Shown here in pieces: positions 46,407 to 57,900 of a stretch of 64,000 nucleotides of DNA. Position 1 is the first letter of the stretch; the number at the start of each line of letters is the position of its first letter. The translations under genes were made by a program, and so were the position numbers. This DNA is from Paragyromitra xinjiangensis (lineage: Eukaryota > Ascomycota > Pezizomycetes > Pezizales > Discinaceae): the NCBI GenBank assembly GCA_038503065.1, contig JBCAMK010000006.1, positions 1,116,001-1,180,000 on the forward strand, read 5' to 3'. The notes under the pieces are model-generated. The model saw only the letters and a list, made by a program, of their open reading frames with translations. It ran no database searches and was not told the origin of the DNA.

Positions 46407-48805
46407 ATGGCGCCAATTCTCAAGAAATACGCAGCGATCCTTTTCGATCTCGACGGTATGCAGCCCCCTACTTCCGTGGAATGCAATGTTTCGGTAAAGC
46501 TAAACACAGCATGATGCAGGAACTCTCATCGACTCTACCAACGCCGTCATCGCGCACTGGACAAGGTTTCTTCTTCCCCCTCCTTTGCTATTTCAAAAAC
46601 TCCCCTCCTCCCCCCCCACCATCGCCATCGCCGTAGAGTAGAGAAGAAAGAAAACACGGGAGCATAATAATCACTACCCATGCCGCTGTCCTCAAATTGT
46701 CATGCTAATTGATTGCGCCTCCTCCCAACCGCGCTACGCAATCGTACAGGTTCGGCGACGAGCACAGTATTGATCCCGCGGTGATTCTCGCGAGCTCGCA
46801 CGGACGACGCACAATTGATATTGTTCGCCAATGGAAACCTGAGTTGGCGAATATCGAATGTAAGTCAAGTCTGAGCGAGTCCAAGAGTCGTCACAGTCGT
46901 CATTTCCCCTTCTTTTATTTTTATTCCCACAGCCCGCTTTCCCCGCAATGAAGAGCCGTTTTTACGTTGCACGAAACAAGAACGTGGTAAAAAAAACCCT
47001 GGAGAGATACAAGACAAGGCAAGACAAGGCAAGACAACGACGAGGATAAAAGTCTTCACATTAATAAAACGAGAAGGATAAAAAAACAAATAAATCACAA
47101 AACGATTTGATAGCCGCCGTTCAATCCTGACTCTTGTTGCTAACGAACCCACCCAGACGTCCGCCGGGTCGAAGCCGAAATCCCGAAAAACAATGCGGCA
47201 GACGCAAAAGAGCTTCCCGGTAATTACTCTCTCCTCCCCCTGTCCCAAACCCACCGGCTTTTGGCTCGCTCCCCGCGGCGAGACTTTCTCCCTTCATACC
47301 CCACCCCCGATCATCGGGCAAGCTGCGTGAGCCAACCAAACAGCTGAGCTGAGTCTGTTCTGCAAACAACCCACACACAAAAAAAGAAGCATGGGCTAAC
47401 TCACATGACCCTATTGCCTGGCGGAGAGGGTGGGAGTGATGTTTCACTGAAACTTTTTTTCCTTCCCTCCCTCGTCCCCCGGGCTTGGGTCTTGGGAAAA
47501 CCCCAACAACAGGCGCGAGAGCAATCATATCACGGCTGGAATCAACCGGTAGCAAATGGGCCATCGTGACCTCTGGTACTATGTCTCTGGCCGAACCATG
47601 GGTAAAGGTTAGCTATCTTGTTTCTTTTCTTTTCTTTTTGCTTCGTTTTCTTCATCTTCTCTTTCGTTTAATCAGCCCTGCACGATGGGGCCACTTTCAA
47701 CGGGGAGATTCCAGCCAGTTGGAATCGTTATCGTCTCTTCTAAAATAGCTATCGACCACGTTCTCCAACAATTCCCCCTCCCCAGCCCCTCTGCCCCAGC
47801 ACCGGTGTTTCGGTAATGGGTAATAGGCTAGTTGAAACTGTTGGATTTCTGTTTCCCAGAAATTATCGGTTCCAGTACCCACACCCTGGGCATTTTTCCA
47901 GTGTGGTGGGGTAACCGTCGCTGAAGACGAGAGGTTGGCTGAGGGGAAACGAAATGGAGGGGATCCAAGAGACAGGAGCCAACAATGCCGACCTTTTTTT
48001 TCCTGCACCCAAACCGGTGTTGCGGTAGTGGGTAACATCCACTATTTGGAATGTTGTTGGTGTTTCTGCTCTCGTTTCTCCTCCCAAATTCGGCAGCCAA
48101 TCTCTGTTTGTTTCCCCAGCAAAACCCACTCCCATGCAACCGGTAGTGGGAACCGGCAGCTGGGGCCCGCGCCAGAAGGAAAACTTATTCTCCGAGTTTT
48201 GGGGGCCGCGGAAGCTCAGCCTGTTTGCGGGGATGGGAAAGGGAAGATGGGCTGAGGAGGCAGGGTTGGGTTGGGTTACCATATCGTCGGGGACATGTTG
48301 GTTAACGAAGTGTCATTGGAGGACAGATTATGGGGTTTCCAACTCCCAAGGTGTTCGTGACGGCCGACAGCGTTGAGAACGGGAAGCCGGATCCGGAAGG
48401 TAAATGCGTCTTTTTTCTTTTCTTTCTGTAGCTTGCTTTATCACAGCTCTACCATTGGGTTGGAGACGGTAGCCCTATGAGACTATGTTTATCTTGATCG
48501 ATCACAAAAACAAGTTCCATGACACTGACAAGTGCGTAGGTTACCTCCTCGCCCGCGAGCTTCTTTCAATTCCCGAGGACGCCGCGGTGCTCGTGGTCGA
48601 AGACGCACCTGCCGGTATCCGCGCGGGCAAAGCCGCAAACTGTGATGTTGCCGGCTTACTGACGAGCCATAAGCGGGCTGAGATTGAAGCTGCGAAGCCG
48701 GACTTTGTGCTCGGCGATCTTGAGAGTGTTGAGTTTGTAGGCGTGGATCAAATGGATGGAGGGGTGTTTGTGATGATTGGTAACCCGAATGAGGAATTGA
48801 ATTAG
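46407..48805 (+). CDS. HAD-family sugar-phosphate phosphatase (Gpp/Dog type)
   Basis: Likely a small cytosolic HAD phosphatase like yeast glycerol-1-phosphatase (Gpp1/2) or 2-deoxyglucose-6-phosphatase (Dog1/2). Seven exons, 46407-46455, 46520-46565, 46750-46859, 47157-47219, 47513-47607, 48327-48399 and 48540-48805, give 233 residues; the yeast enzymes have about 246-250. All HAD motifs are present: ILFDLDGTLIDST (motif I, nucleophile and acid Asp), IVTSGT (motif II), ENGKPDPE (motif III Lys) and VVEDAPAGIRAGKA (motif IV). HGRRTIDIV in the cap and CDVAGLLTSH near the end favour the Gpp/Dog group. The introns are long for this window: 64, 184, 297, 293, 719 and 140 nt. Which substrate it prefers cannot be told from sequence. 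Confidence 0.9.
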
Positions 48806-51800
48806 ATTACCGGGGGGGGGTTTCTTTCTTGTTGGTTATACCCTCTTACGAGAGATGGGGTTGGTTGGATGTTTGTTTCATGCGGAGGGTTTTTTTAGGT
48901 AGAGCGAACATGCATAGAATACGCATAGAGTAATCTAGAAGTCAATCCCGGAGAGAGGCACAGGCAGAGTGAACAAGAATTCTGAAAAGTCAAGGGGGGT
49001 TGGTAAATTGGTAATAAAACAGATTAGAGAATAAAAGGAACCCCCGGAAGATTTCTATCAAAAGTAGATTTTCAGTCGCGGCTGTTGTGGAGTAATAATA
49101 ATTCCAAAATATGAGAAGGAACATTTCGGGTCGTTGTGTTGAGAAATACACAAAACTCGTATACCTATTCCAATTTCAAAGAAATATAAAGAAACACAAA
49201 GAAAATACGAGTTGCGGCGAAAACCGGCGGGCAGGTCTCCCGGAATGAAGGGGTTCGGCGACTCTTTATCCAGTTCTCATCACCGGCTGCGAAATCCATA
49301 TTGGCCAAGACCCAATATATTAACGATGTCAACGCCACACAAAGGGATGTAGTGGAGGCAATGACCCTATGCACTCTATCCATCGCACAGAGATCTATCA
49401 TCCGGAAGCATGTGTATAAACTGGCTCATGGCCTTTTCCGGGCTTACTTTCCTTCGAAAAAGCTACCATGCAGGGGTTTGATTGATAGACGGTGATAGAC
49501 AGCGAAAGCAGACAAGACGAGCAAAGACAAGCCTGGGCCTTGAAGACAGGATTTTAGGACTCAGATATTCAATCGAGTCTATCTTTAACTGCACACCAGC
49601 TCGGCTCTGATGACCACTATCTGATTCTCTAAAACTAGAAATACGGGAGATTTGATGATGATGAGGGGGTTTTCTTTCGGTTTCTGGCGTGTTTGACCGA
49701 CATTGACGATGATGACGGGGATCTCGTCAGCTTGTGCGATGGAAAGACGAAGGAATAGAGAGCCGGCCAATCAGAAGATGCGGAGAATATGTCTGAATTG
49801 TCGAATCGGTCCTTTTAATAGAGTGTTCCTTGGTGATCGGCAACCGAAAGTCAAGGTCGGGGAGCCTTACAGAGCCCTACGTATTCATAAGCATTTGTAG
49901 AGGCAGGAACTCGGGTACTCGGTAGAGCACAGCACAGCCCACTCAACCCTGTAGTTCAGTAGAGTAAAGTAGGCAGAAAAGTAAAGTAATCGATCCCGAC
50001 TTGTTTACAAGCGAAGGAGGATCCCCCACGAAGAATGGAATTCAAATTTTAACCACCACCCCTCCCTCCGCCTCCATGCCTTTGCGAAAAGTGGAGTGCC
50101 TGGCTACACCACCTATTTGTCATGTCACGTCAGGCACATCAGGAATGATAGCAACCAGGGGTGTTATTAACTATTGCCTCAGCAGGACCTCGGTCAATTT
50201 CACAGGGTAGTTATTAACCTTTTAGCGAGTCTGGCGCGCAGGATGCATACATAGACGCTAATGTATGTTGCTCGGACTCGCATACGGCTCTTTGGCGTTC
50301 TTGAAGACCTCGAGAGACAGTCCGTTCCTGCGATGCGTCTGGGCGATCTACTTAGTTAGCAATCGCTCAAACAGTCTCGCGTGGGTGGTTGCCAATCTGG
50401 TCTGGCCTGGTTTAGTTTGATATTCAACTTGGGCTTGGGCTTTTGGCGTGTGTCTAGGCATCATGAGAGCACCGGACAAGAACACGATCGCATCGATGAG
50501 ATGAGATGAGAGCAGTTACGCTATAGCCGTATAGGTAAGGGCAGGCAGCAAGCAGCAGGCAGCAAGCAGCAGGCAGCAGGCAGGGCAAAGCACGTCTCTC
50601 TCTCTGCACCAGGAGATATCCGAGATGAAGATGAGAAGGTAATTTCCTCGCTGGGCAGATGACCGCTGACCGGTCAAGGGTGGTGGCTTATGTGCTGCTC
50701 GTACCTGCTTTTCGCCGCGAAGTCCCGCGCCCATCGCCGCCGGAGTTAAGGTGCCGCTGGATCATTACCTATGTGGCGTTCCTTGACGTATGTAAGTTGC
50801 AATAAGGGGTCGCTTCTGACACGACATGCCAGGAACGCGAATCGAAGCCGCGTTTCCTTTGGGGCTGGGGGGTTCCACGATGACCGACGGTACCTGCCCA
50901 GTTGTGCGCATCGTAAACTATGTAGGAACCTGGCTCCACACTAGCCCTACGGCTTGGAGAGCTCTTGCCCCGGTCATTTTTGTTTCGTTTGGGGAAATTC
51001 TCGTCAGCCTTCGCACTGACCGCTAAGCGAGTTTTTTTCTTCTTCTTCTCAGGGACGACCCAGGGGCCTAGCTATGCAGAGCTGACACAACCATCCACGA
51101 TGTTTGGTAGAAATAAACTGTTGATAGTAAACCAGGAACATGTCTTTTTGCGGTTGACAAACAGTAGTTTCACTGAGCACAGCATTTGATTGATGCATCT
51201 ACATGGAGAGTGGTTTGTTCTACAATGCCACGCGCATGTCTCTCTTGCGAGAAGCAGGTACAACTCCACAAATTGTTTGTCAATCACCGGCCATGGAACG
51301 TGACCACTTTCTTTACAGCTTTTATTACAAGGCAAGAGGTCATATCTCCATATAGCAATTGCCAAGTACCGTCGATTGGTTAAACGGGGTCATGCAGCGA
51401 GCAGCAGCCAATAGATTGTGGCCTAGCCGCGGGTTGTACGAATTCGGTCTGTCCATCCCTAATTTTCCACCGCGTTGGGCCTGGTGGGGCAAGCCCAAGT
51501 TAATTGCTGAAGGACTCAGCGACGGTCCAAGCCTGACCGCCGAGAAGCAAAGACAGACGACGAGGAAGAAAAGAAAAGACGTAACCTTGTGTGAAGTTCT
51601 GCACAGATCGAGTAAAGGTCCATCCCGAAGGTGCGGTTCCTCCAATAATCGGCAATCACAGGGGAGGGAGGTTGCATGGCTGTCCCGGGTCCGTTCGCGA
51701 TCGTCTTGGTCTTGGGTTTTTGTTTTCGGAGTCGCAACCTGGGAAGAGTTCTATGACTTCCTGTCTATCAGACTGGTGCCGCCAATAAGTCTTATGGTTA

Positions 51801-52483
51801 TTTTTAAGACGGGTCTGTGTCTAACGTGCTGCGGTTCCCGAGCCCTTTGGGGAACGGTTGATGAATCACTTTCCTGAGCATTCTCCTTGAGAGACCAAAC
51901 AATTACCCATCAAGGAAGAACAGACCTTCTTGGAGGGGGAGGGGTGGCTTCAACTACGGAGGGAAGGAGGGTGGTTGTGATAAGTGAGACTGTGATGCAC
52001 AAGCCCAACTCCATCAAGGGAGGGGGGTAGTAATTGTAGTGGTGGGAAGGGATGCAAAGGGGACGGGGACTCCTCTCGATTATTGAATTCGCCTGTCTCT
52101 CTTAATCTTCATAAGAATCGTGCAGCCCCGCCCCGCCCTTCCATCTCACAGCGTAGGTATTCATCGTGCGTCCATTCTCTCGAGTAGGTAAACCCTATCT
52201 CCACCCAGCCCTCCACCTCGTTCACTGCTTCAACCTCTTCAACCTCAACCTCCTCCACCCTCTTTCATCATTATCGTCATCTCTCCATCAGCAGCTATCC
52301 GGCCACTCTCTTCTGGACTCTGTATTTGCTCCTGCTCACCCTCTATATATCATCCTTCCTGTACCTGCCTCAACTGCACTGCCAATCTCTCGCTTCCCTC
52401 ATTACATATACTTCCACTGCATATCAAATCTATAATTCGCGTTTCGTATATAGCGTACCTGGCTTCTACCGCACACAGCCGCA
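48806..52483. other. long region upstream of the homeobox gene, no gene seen
   Basis: About 3.7 kb between the phosphatase stop and the leader intron of the homeobox gene. Open frames up to 172 codons (51359-51877 plus) have no recognisable domain and conflict with frames on the other strand. There is a GCA/GGCA-rich minisatellite at 50541-50584. Fungal developmental transcription-factor genes often have long upstream control regions, so this may be regulatory; that is inference. Confidence 0.45.
50541..50584. repeat. GCAGGCA/GCAAGCA minisatellite
   Basis: A 44-base tract built of gcaggca and gcaagca units with few interruptions. It is not within a recognised gene. Confidence 0.75.
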
Positions 52484-52569
52484 GTAAGTGCGTCATAGAC
52501 CAATAACCCGGTGATGAACAGGGACTCGCCGACTACTTCTATTGGACAATGCTAACGTATGCTTAGCAG
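52484..52569 (+). other. probable intron in the 5' leader of the homeobox gene
   Basis: The 86-base segment has a perfect donor (GCA|GTAAGT), a strong branch site (TGCTAACG) and acceptor (TTAGCAG). It ends 61 bases before the chosen start codon. An ATG at 52559 lies inside it, so the longer protein starting there is unlikely. Confidence 0.75.
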
Positions 52570-52630
52570 ATCCCAATTCGATATTCCCAGTCGCTTAACT
52601 CTCGTCACCTGGCCCACGCTACAACCCAAC

Positions 52631-54966
52631 ATGGATTCCCTACAGTCATCCAATTTGTTCCCGGAGTTCTCCCAACCCGACCAGCAGCACCTGCTGCAGC
52701 TGCATCAGCACTTTCACCAGCAGGAAAACGCGAGCCGTTTTGCCTCATCATTGTCCTCATCTGTTTCCTCACCATCATCCCTGTTCCCCACATATGCGCC
52801 TTCTTCCTCGTCCTGCGTTCTCCCGTCCTCGCCACCACTCTTATCTCTGTCGCGTCGAGGTTCCGCTTGCAGTACCAATTCTATTGGCGATGAGATCGTG
52901 ACGGCCGAACCTGAAGATTTCCCGAGAGCACGCCTGACGCGCGAACAGATCCTTTTACTAGAAAGGCAATTTTCAGAAACACCTAAACCAAACACTAAAG
53001 TTCGACGGGCGTTGGCCGAGACCACCGGACTTTCCGCACAGCGTGTTGGGGTGAGTAATACGTGTGAATGATATAGCCCAATCCTACCCACAGTCCGTTT
53101 TCTGATTTCGGATTGGTATCCGGTAAAATAAAATAAAATAATCTTGACTGCTTTTTTTTATTACATGCATGAACGTTTTTTCTTGCTCGCTTCGCTCATA
53201 TTATATACCTTTATATATACTTACTTAATTCTCTTGCTCCCCAGAACTGGTTCCAGAATAGACGCGCAAAGGCAAAACAGCAAAAAAGACAAGAGGAGCA
53301 GCATACCAGACAAATACTCGAATCGGCTGGCCGACGACGAGTAACGGAGCCATCTTCGCCGGTTTCCTTCAATCCCTCACTCCCAACACATCTCTATTCG
53401 GCAGAGAACTCAAAGCTTGCTACTACAACAGTAACCCAGAAACCACGACGAGCAAAGTCTATTGCAGAACTGCCAAAAACCCCCGCTACACGATTCCAGG
53501 AGTCCATGGATTCTTCACCCTATGATTCGCCTGCACAGGCAAGTTATGCGTCTCTAGCGCGCTCATTAGCACAGGCTGCTGCTGCTGCTGCCCGCGCAAA
53601 CACTGTCGGAGGGTTCCAGGAGAATGGCTATGGACTTTCTCAAGGCTTTTGCTTTGGAGGACAAGACGTTCCCTATTCCTCAGGACTCGATGGTACCCAA
53701 AGCCCATGGCCCGTCTCTCGTTTCTCTGACTATGGCTCCAGCAATGCTACGCCTCTATATACTCCAACGCCTGCCGGCCAACTCGAGGACCCATTTGAAT
53801 ATGATTGCATGGCGCAACCTACCGATACAGAACAAACAGAGACTGATTCTAGTTCATTTGGTGGATACGAATATCCCGCTGAAGACTTCACAGCGTTCGC
53901 GGCAGCGATTCATATGAACTCTTTGTCTAGTACCTTTTCTTTGCCATCAGCACCACCTGGGAGATTTGTCAGAGAAAAGTCTGTCGGTCCTTTTGATGAA
54001 CCCACATGGGACGAGCCTCACCCGTCTCACTTTGCTCGTCGCGGTTCGTGCCCTGGTGAATTCATTGAGGCTTTTGGATCTGTTGAGATTCAACAAGGGC
54101 CATTTCAACTGCCTGTTGAGCCCTCCCAACCCGAGTCGCAGGATTCCCTAGCCGCTAGGCGTCGAAGACCAAAACCGACACCACTAGGCTCGGCTAGCCT
54201 CCATCGTCGAGACTCCTTCACAGGTGCCTTCCCTCAATCCGCAAGAGAGCCGAAAACTAGTCACCTAGTGCAACCTGCGACGCCTATGCGACGGATTAAA
54301 TCTACTGGAGCAAGCCTGAACAAACGTATCAGCGGAATTTCTAAAGTTTCTCCCCCATCTTCTCCTATCAACTTTAAGAGATTTGCAGATTATCCTTTCT
54401 ATGATGAGAACTATACAATGGAAGGGGCTACAATTCGTCCTCGCACTGCTAGTTCAGTATCGACTTCAAATTCCATGCCTCTTTCTCAACTTTTCAACCA
54501 TCAATCTGGTGCCCCTCCGACGCCTGTATCCCTCGCTGACTCAGAAATCTCTAAAGATGGTGCCTCGCAGCAAAGTTCCTCCTTTATGGAGCCTGTTGCC
54601 ATCAAATTTAGCCAAAGCAACCATGATAAAGCAGCTATCGAGAGCCAGATGTCACCTCCTGCAACACCCTCTAATTCTGATGAGGCTCAGCAGCAAGAGC
54701 AGGAGAACTCCGAAGATATCACACCTCGGATCGGCTTTCCAATGTCATCACCTAATTGCGATCAAGACCTTTCGTCTGTCCCGCGAGATTTTTACAATAA
54801 CGAATCAGCGATGGTGGATCTGTTCACGTATAGCATGGCGTCTGCGGAAGCTATGTCATCGGGCAGTGGGGGTAGTGAGGTGTTTTTGAGAGAGGAAGCA
54901 TTCCCGTTCGAGAGATTTCTTGCACAGTCTGGAGTAGCGAGTCTATGTGCGGATAACATGTTTTAG
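52631..54966 (+). CDS. homeobox transcription factor, Htf1/Pah1-like
   Basis: Nuclear DNA-binding regulator. Two exons, 52631-53050 and 53245-54966, give 713 residues. The homeodomain covers about residues 97-157: RARLTREQILLLERQFSETP, a middle turn LSAQRVG, and recognition helix NWFQNRRAKAKQQKRQEE. The 194-nt intron (GTGAGT...CCCAG) splits helix 3 between VG and NWF. The N-terminus is Gln/His- and Ser-rich; the long C-terminus is Ser/Pro/Gln-rich and includes RRGSCPGEF, a motif I associate with the fungal Htf1 group (required for conidium formation in Magnaporthe and Fusarium) and with Podospora Pah1. That subgroup is a moderate-confidence inference; the homeodomain is certain. The start at 52631 follows a probable leader intron. 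The C-terminus is acidic/aromatic (FPFERFLAQ). Confidence 0.9.
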
Positions 54967-57900
54967 ATATTTTTTGGTGTCATGGTGGAGTTATTTCTTA
55001 TTTATCGGTTTTCTTTTGGGGAGTTTCTCATTTAGGGCTTGGGTTTTCTTTATTTACTTACTACAGGCACTTGGTTTTTATTGTTAGGAAAGGTGGTACA
55101 TGTCTACGATTTTTTTCTATTCTATCTGGCTTTTGGTTTTTTTTATCGATTTGTAGTTCGGTTATACCAATGGTGGCTTTCCTTAGCTTGCTCCGTGTTC
55201 TCCTTTGTCAACTCAATCTTTCACTACTATGCAATGCTGTGTTTGTCTTCTGGAAGACTTCATAGAGTGTTTATTTTGTCTACCTGTGTCTCTGGTTTCT
55301 CATTACCGGTCTTTTAGTTTTAGTTATTTATTAGTCTTTGGTGCTGGATCAGTCGTGCATCTTTTTGATCACGCAGGCAGGGTACCAGGGAGCTGTCAGT
55401 TATCTTGGATATTCGGTTACTTGTGGTATTCTTATCGTGCAGCCGGAAGAAAATAATTGCAGTTAAAATAACCAATCACATGATTAAAAAATAAAGCATC
55501 TTATTCCTTTTGGTTTTCTGCGACTCCAATAAAGGGTTTGAAACGATAATCACGACACGTCACTCGCCTCATACGACCAACCACAACCGTGCGATGTCGC
55601 ATCTAGATGACCAGCAGGGCTGTTTTAGAAATCTGAGTCTATCATTCTGTCTCAAAATTATCATGAGTGATTTTTGAAACGCACAATCTCTGCCTTGCGC
55701 TTAGAGTTGCGATGTTAGCTAATCGTCCCATGATCGATATCGTCAAGAGGACTTTGCAACTGGCCATACCAAACATCTCGCACGGAACCGTTTTCTAGCA
55801 CCAAGTCTCATGGCCTCTCACTCGATGTTCTTTACAAGCACTACCTTGACGCATTGAGGCATTGTTGGCCAACCAGCGAATACCTATGCTTCTATCTCGT
55901 ATCCTGATCTTCAGCCTGGTGTCTTATTTTACCTATCAGCTCACATTTCACGTCCGTAGGTGCATTTATTATTATTTTTTTACCGCATGACGTTAGGATT
56001 CAGCTTTCTGTCTCGGCTAAGCTGGCGCGTCCAAAAGTCAACCGCCCCAGACGACAGTTTATGTTTTTTTTCCTATACATCACATTTCCGTTGGATAAAT
56101 TGAAGTCTCTTTTTAAGAGGTAATTTTTTTTTGGTGTTGGAGCAAAGAGAATATTGAGCAGGGTTATCCCCGTGGGGGGCAGTTTTTTTTTCCGGGAGTG
56201 GGGTGGAGGCGTTGCTGTAGGAAGTCTGGACTATGCCTTGTGATAAGCTCTGGTTCGGGTGAAATGAATTAGCGAACTGGGGGAGGGATGACGAATAGGC
56301 GATGGGCCCGGACCCCAAGGCACAGACTGGTACCTTGTAAGGCAGCTAATCTATAGGAACCCCGGGGAAAAAAAAAAGGTACGTGGTGACACCAATGGGA
56401 GTTTTTTTATTTTATTTTTATTTATTATTTTACCTCTTCGTGTTCCGTAAAGTGTTTTTTTTACAAGGTAGGTTTGTACTACAGAGGAGGGTTTTTATTG
56501 TTTTTTTCTTCTTTTCAATTTGATCTTGTGTGATCTACCATGCTTGCCGCCCTTGTTGCTGCAGTTGTTTTTAAGATGCGGCGCACATATATCCTCGTAT
56601 GCGGGCCCATGCATCGTGCGACATCGGGATTACGTCTTTGCTAAATGGCACGAATTGCGGTCCGATCGACACCGAGAGCCCAAGCGTACGCGGGGAAAGT
56701 TGAGGCTGTCCTGGATATCGGCAAAGGGTTCGGTTTCTTCAAGAGACCTGGGCGTTCTGAATCTACGCTTTGTATGCCTGTACATAATTTAACACCTGTC
56801 TCATCGTGTTGGAGAAACACTAGTCCCGATCACTGGCGAGAGTTTGGACCTTCAGATCTCTCGTAGCTCTTTTTGGAGATGCCTCGTTTTTTTCCCTCGG
56901 GTTCCGGGTCGTTCCCCGTATCGATTTTAGTTTCTTCCGGTCTCCTCGCCGATATGTCTCTGGAGATGCTACCGTACAACGCCCCGGTCCTTTCATGGAC
57001 ATTGGTTCACTAGGCTACCCTGGAAATCCGTATCCGTCATTACTACACATAGCCCCGCCATTATTCCTCTTTGGCTTCACTAGAAAGACTGTTCACGCTA
57101 CATTGAGACTCACTGAGACATTGTTGGATATCCGTCTGACCCCAATCGAAGCCGCTAGTCTTTCGTATTACGACTCAATCTTTTATACGTATAGATCTTA
57201 TGGCCATGTTATAGGGAGTACCACTGGCTTATGCATCTTTTTTGCGCGGAGAGGCGTAGGGCCAAACCCTTAGTACATTAGGTTCGCCAGATCAATCGGC
57301 GTACGAGATGACTCGCATTGGGAACTGTTGAAATTTTTACTACTTACTTCTTATCCAGAGATGCAGGGGGCTTACTAGTTTAAAGAACGTGCATTGAAGA
57401 AGACGAGGGCGGAATAGATGGCGGATCCAAGGGTGAAGAGGATCGTTGTGGTGAGGTTTGCGAAGGTTGGGGCTTTGAAACAGGAGGAGGAAAGTAAATT
57501 TGCACATGTAGCGAAACCCCCCGCACAAGAAAAGGGATGAAAGCTCCCGAAAACCTGCTGAAGGTATGGGCTCAGTAACTGGTGACTAGAGGAATTTATA
57601 ACGCGTTCCTGAGATTCGGGTGTTCCCTCCCTAATGCCTAAGGGTCGGATTACGGCAGAAGTTGACTAACGGATGCAAATATTGAATACTTTACGTAGTG
57701 GAGATGACCTGTTAGGATTGATCTTCGGTACCGAGTCTGCAGTATCATCCATCTCATCTAGAGATTCACAGGATAGAAATACTCAAATGTACGAAACGCC
57801 TCCGCCGCTCGTGTATGTCGACTTCCTGTCTGATGAATCAGCTGTGTGCAACAACAATCGTGAGGAGGAGCAACCTTTGGAGAAGACTATCTCGTTCATG

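Noticed and set aside
51359..51877. 172-codon plus-strand frame upstream of the homeobox gene
   Set aside because: No domain or family similarity, conflicting frames on the other strand, and no splice-linked extension.
52559..52630. Upstream ATG giving 24 extra residues to the homeobox protein
   Set aside because: The ATG lies within a segment with strong donor, branch site and acceptor signals, so it is probably removed as a leader intron.
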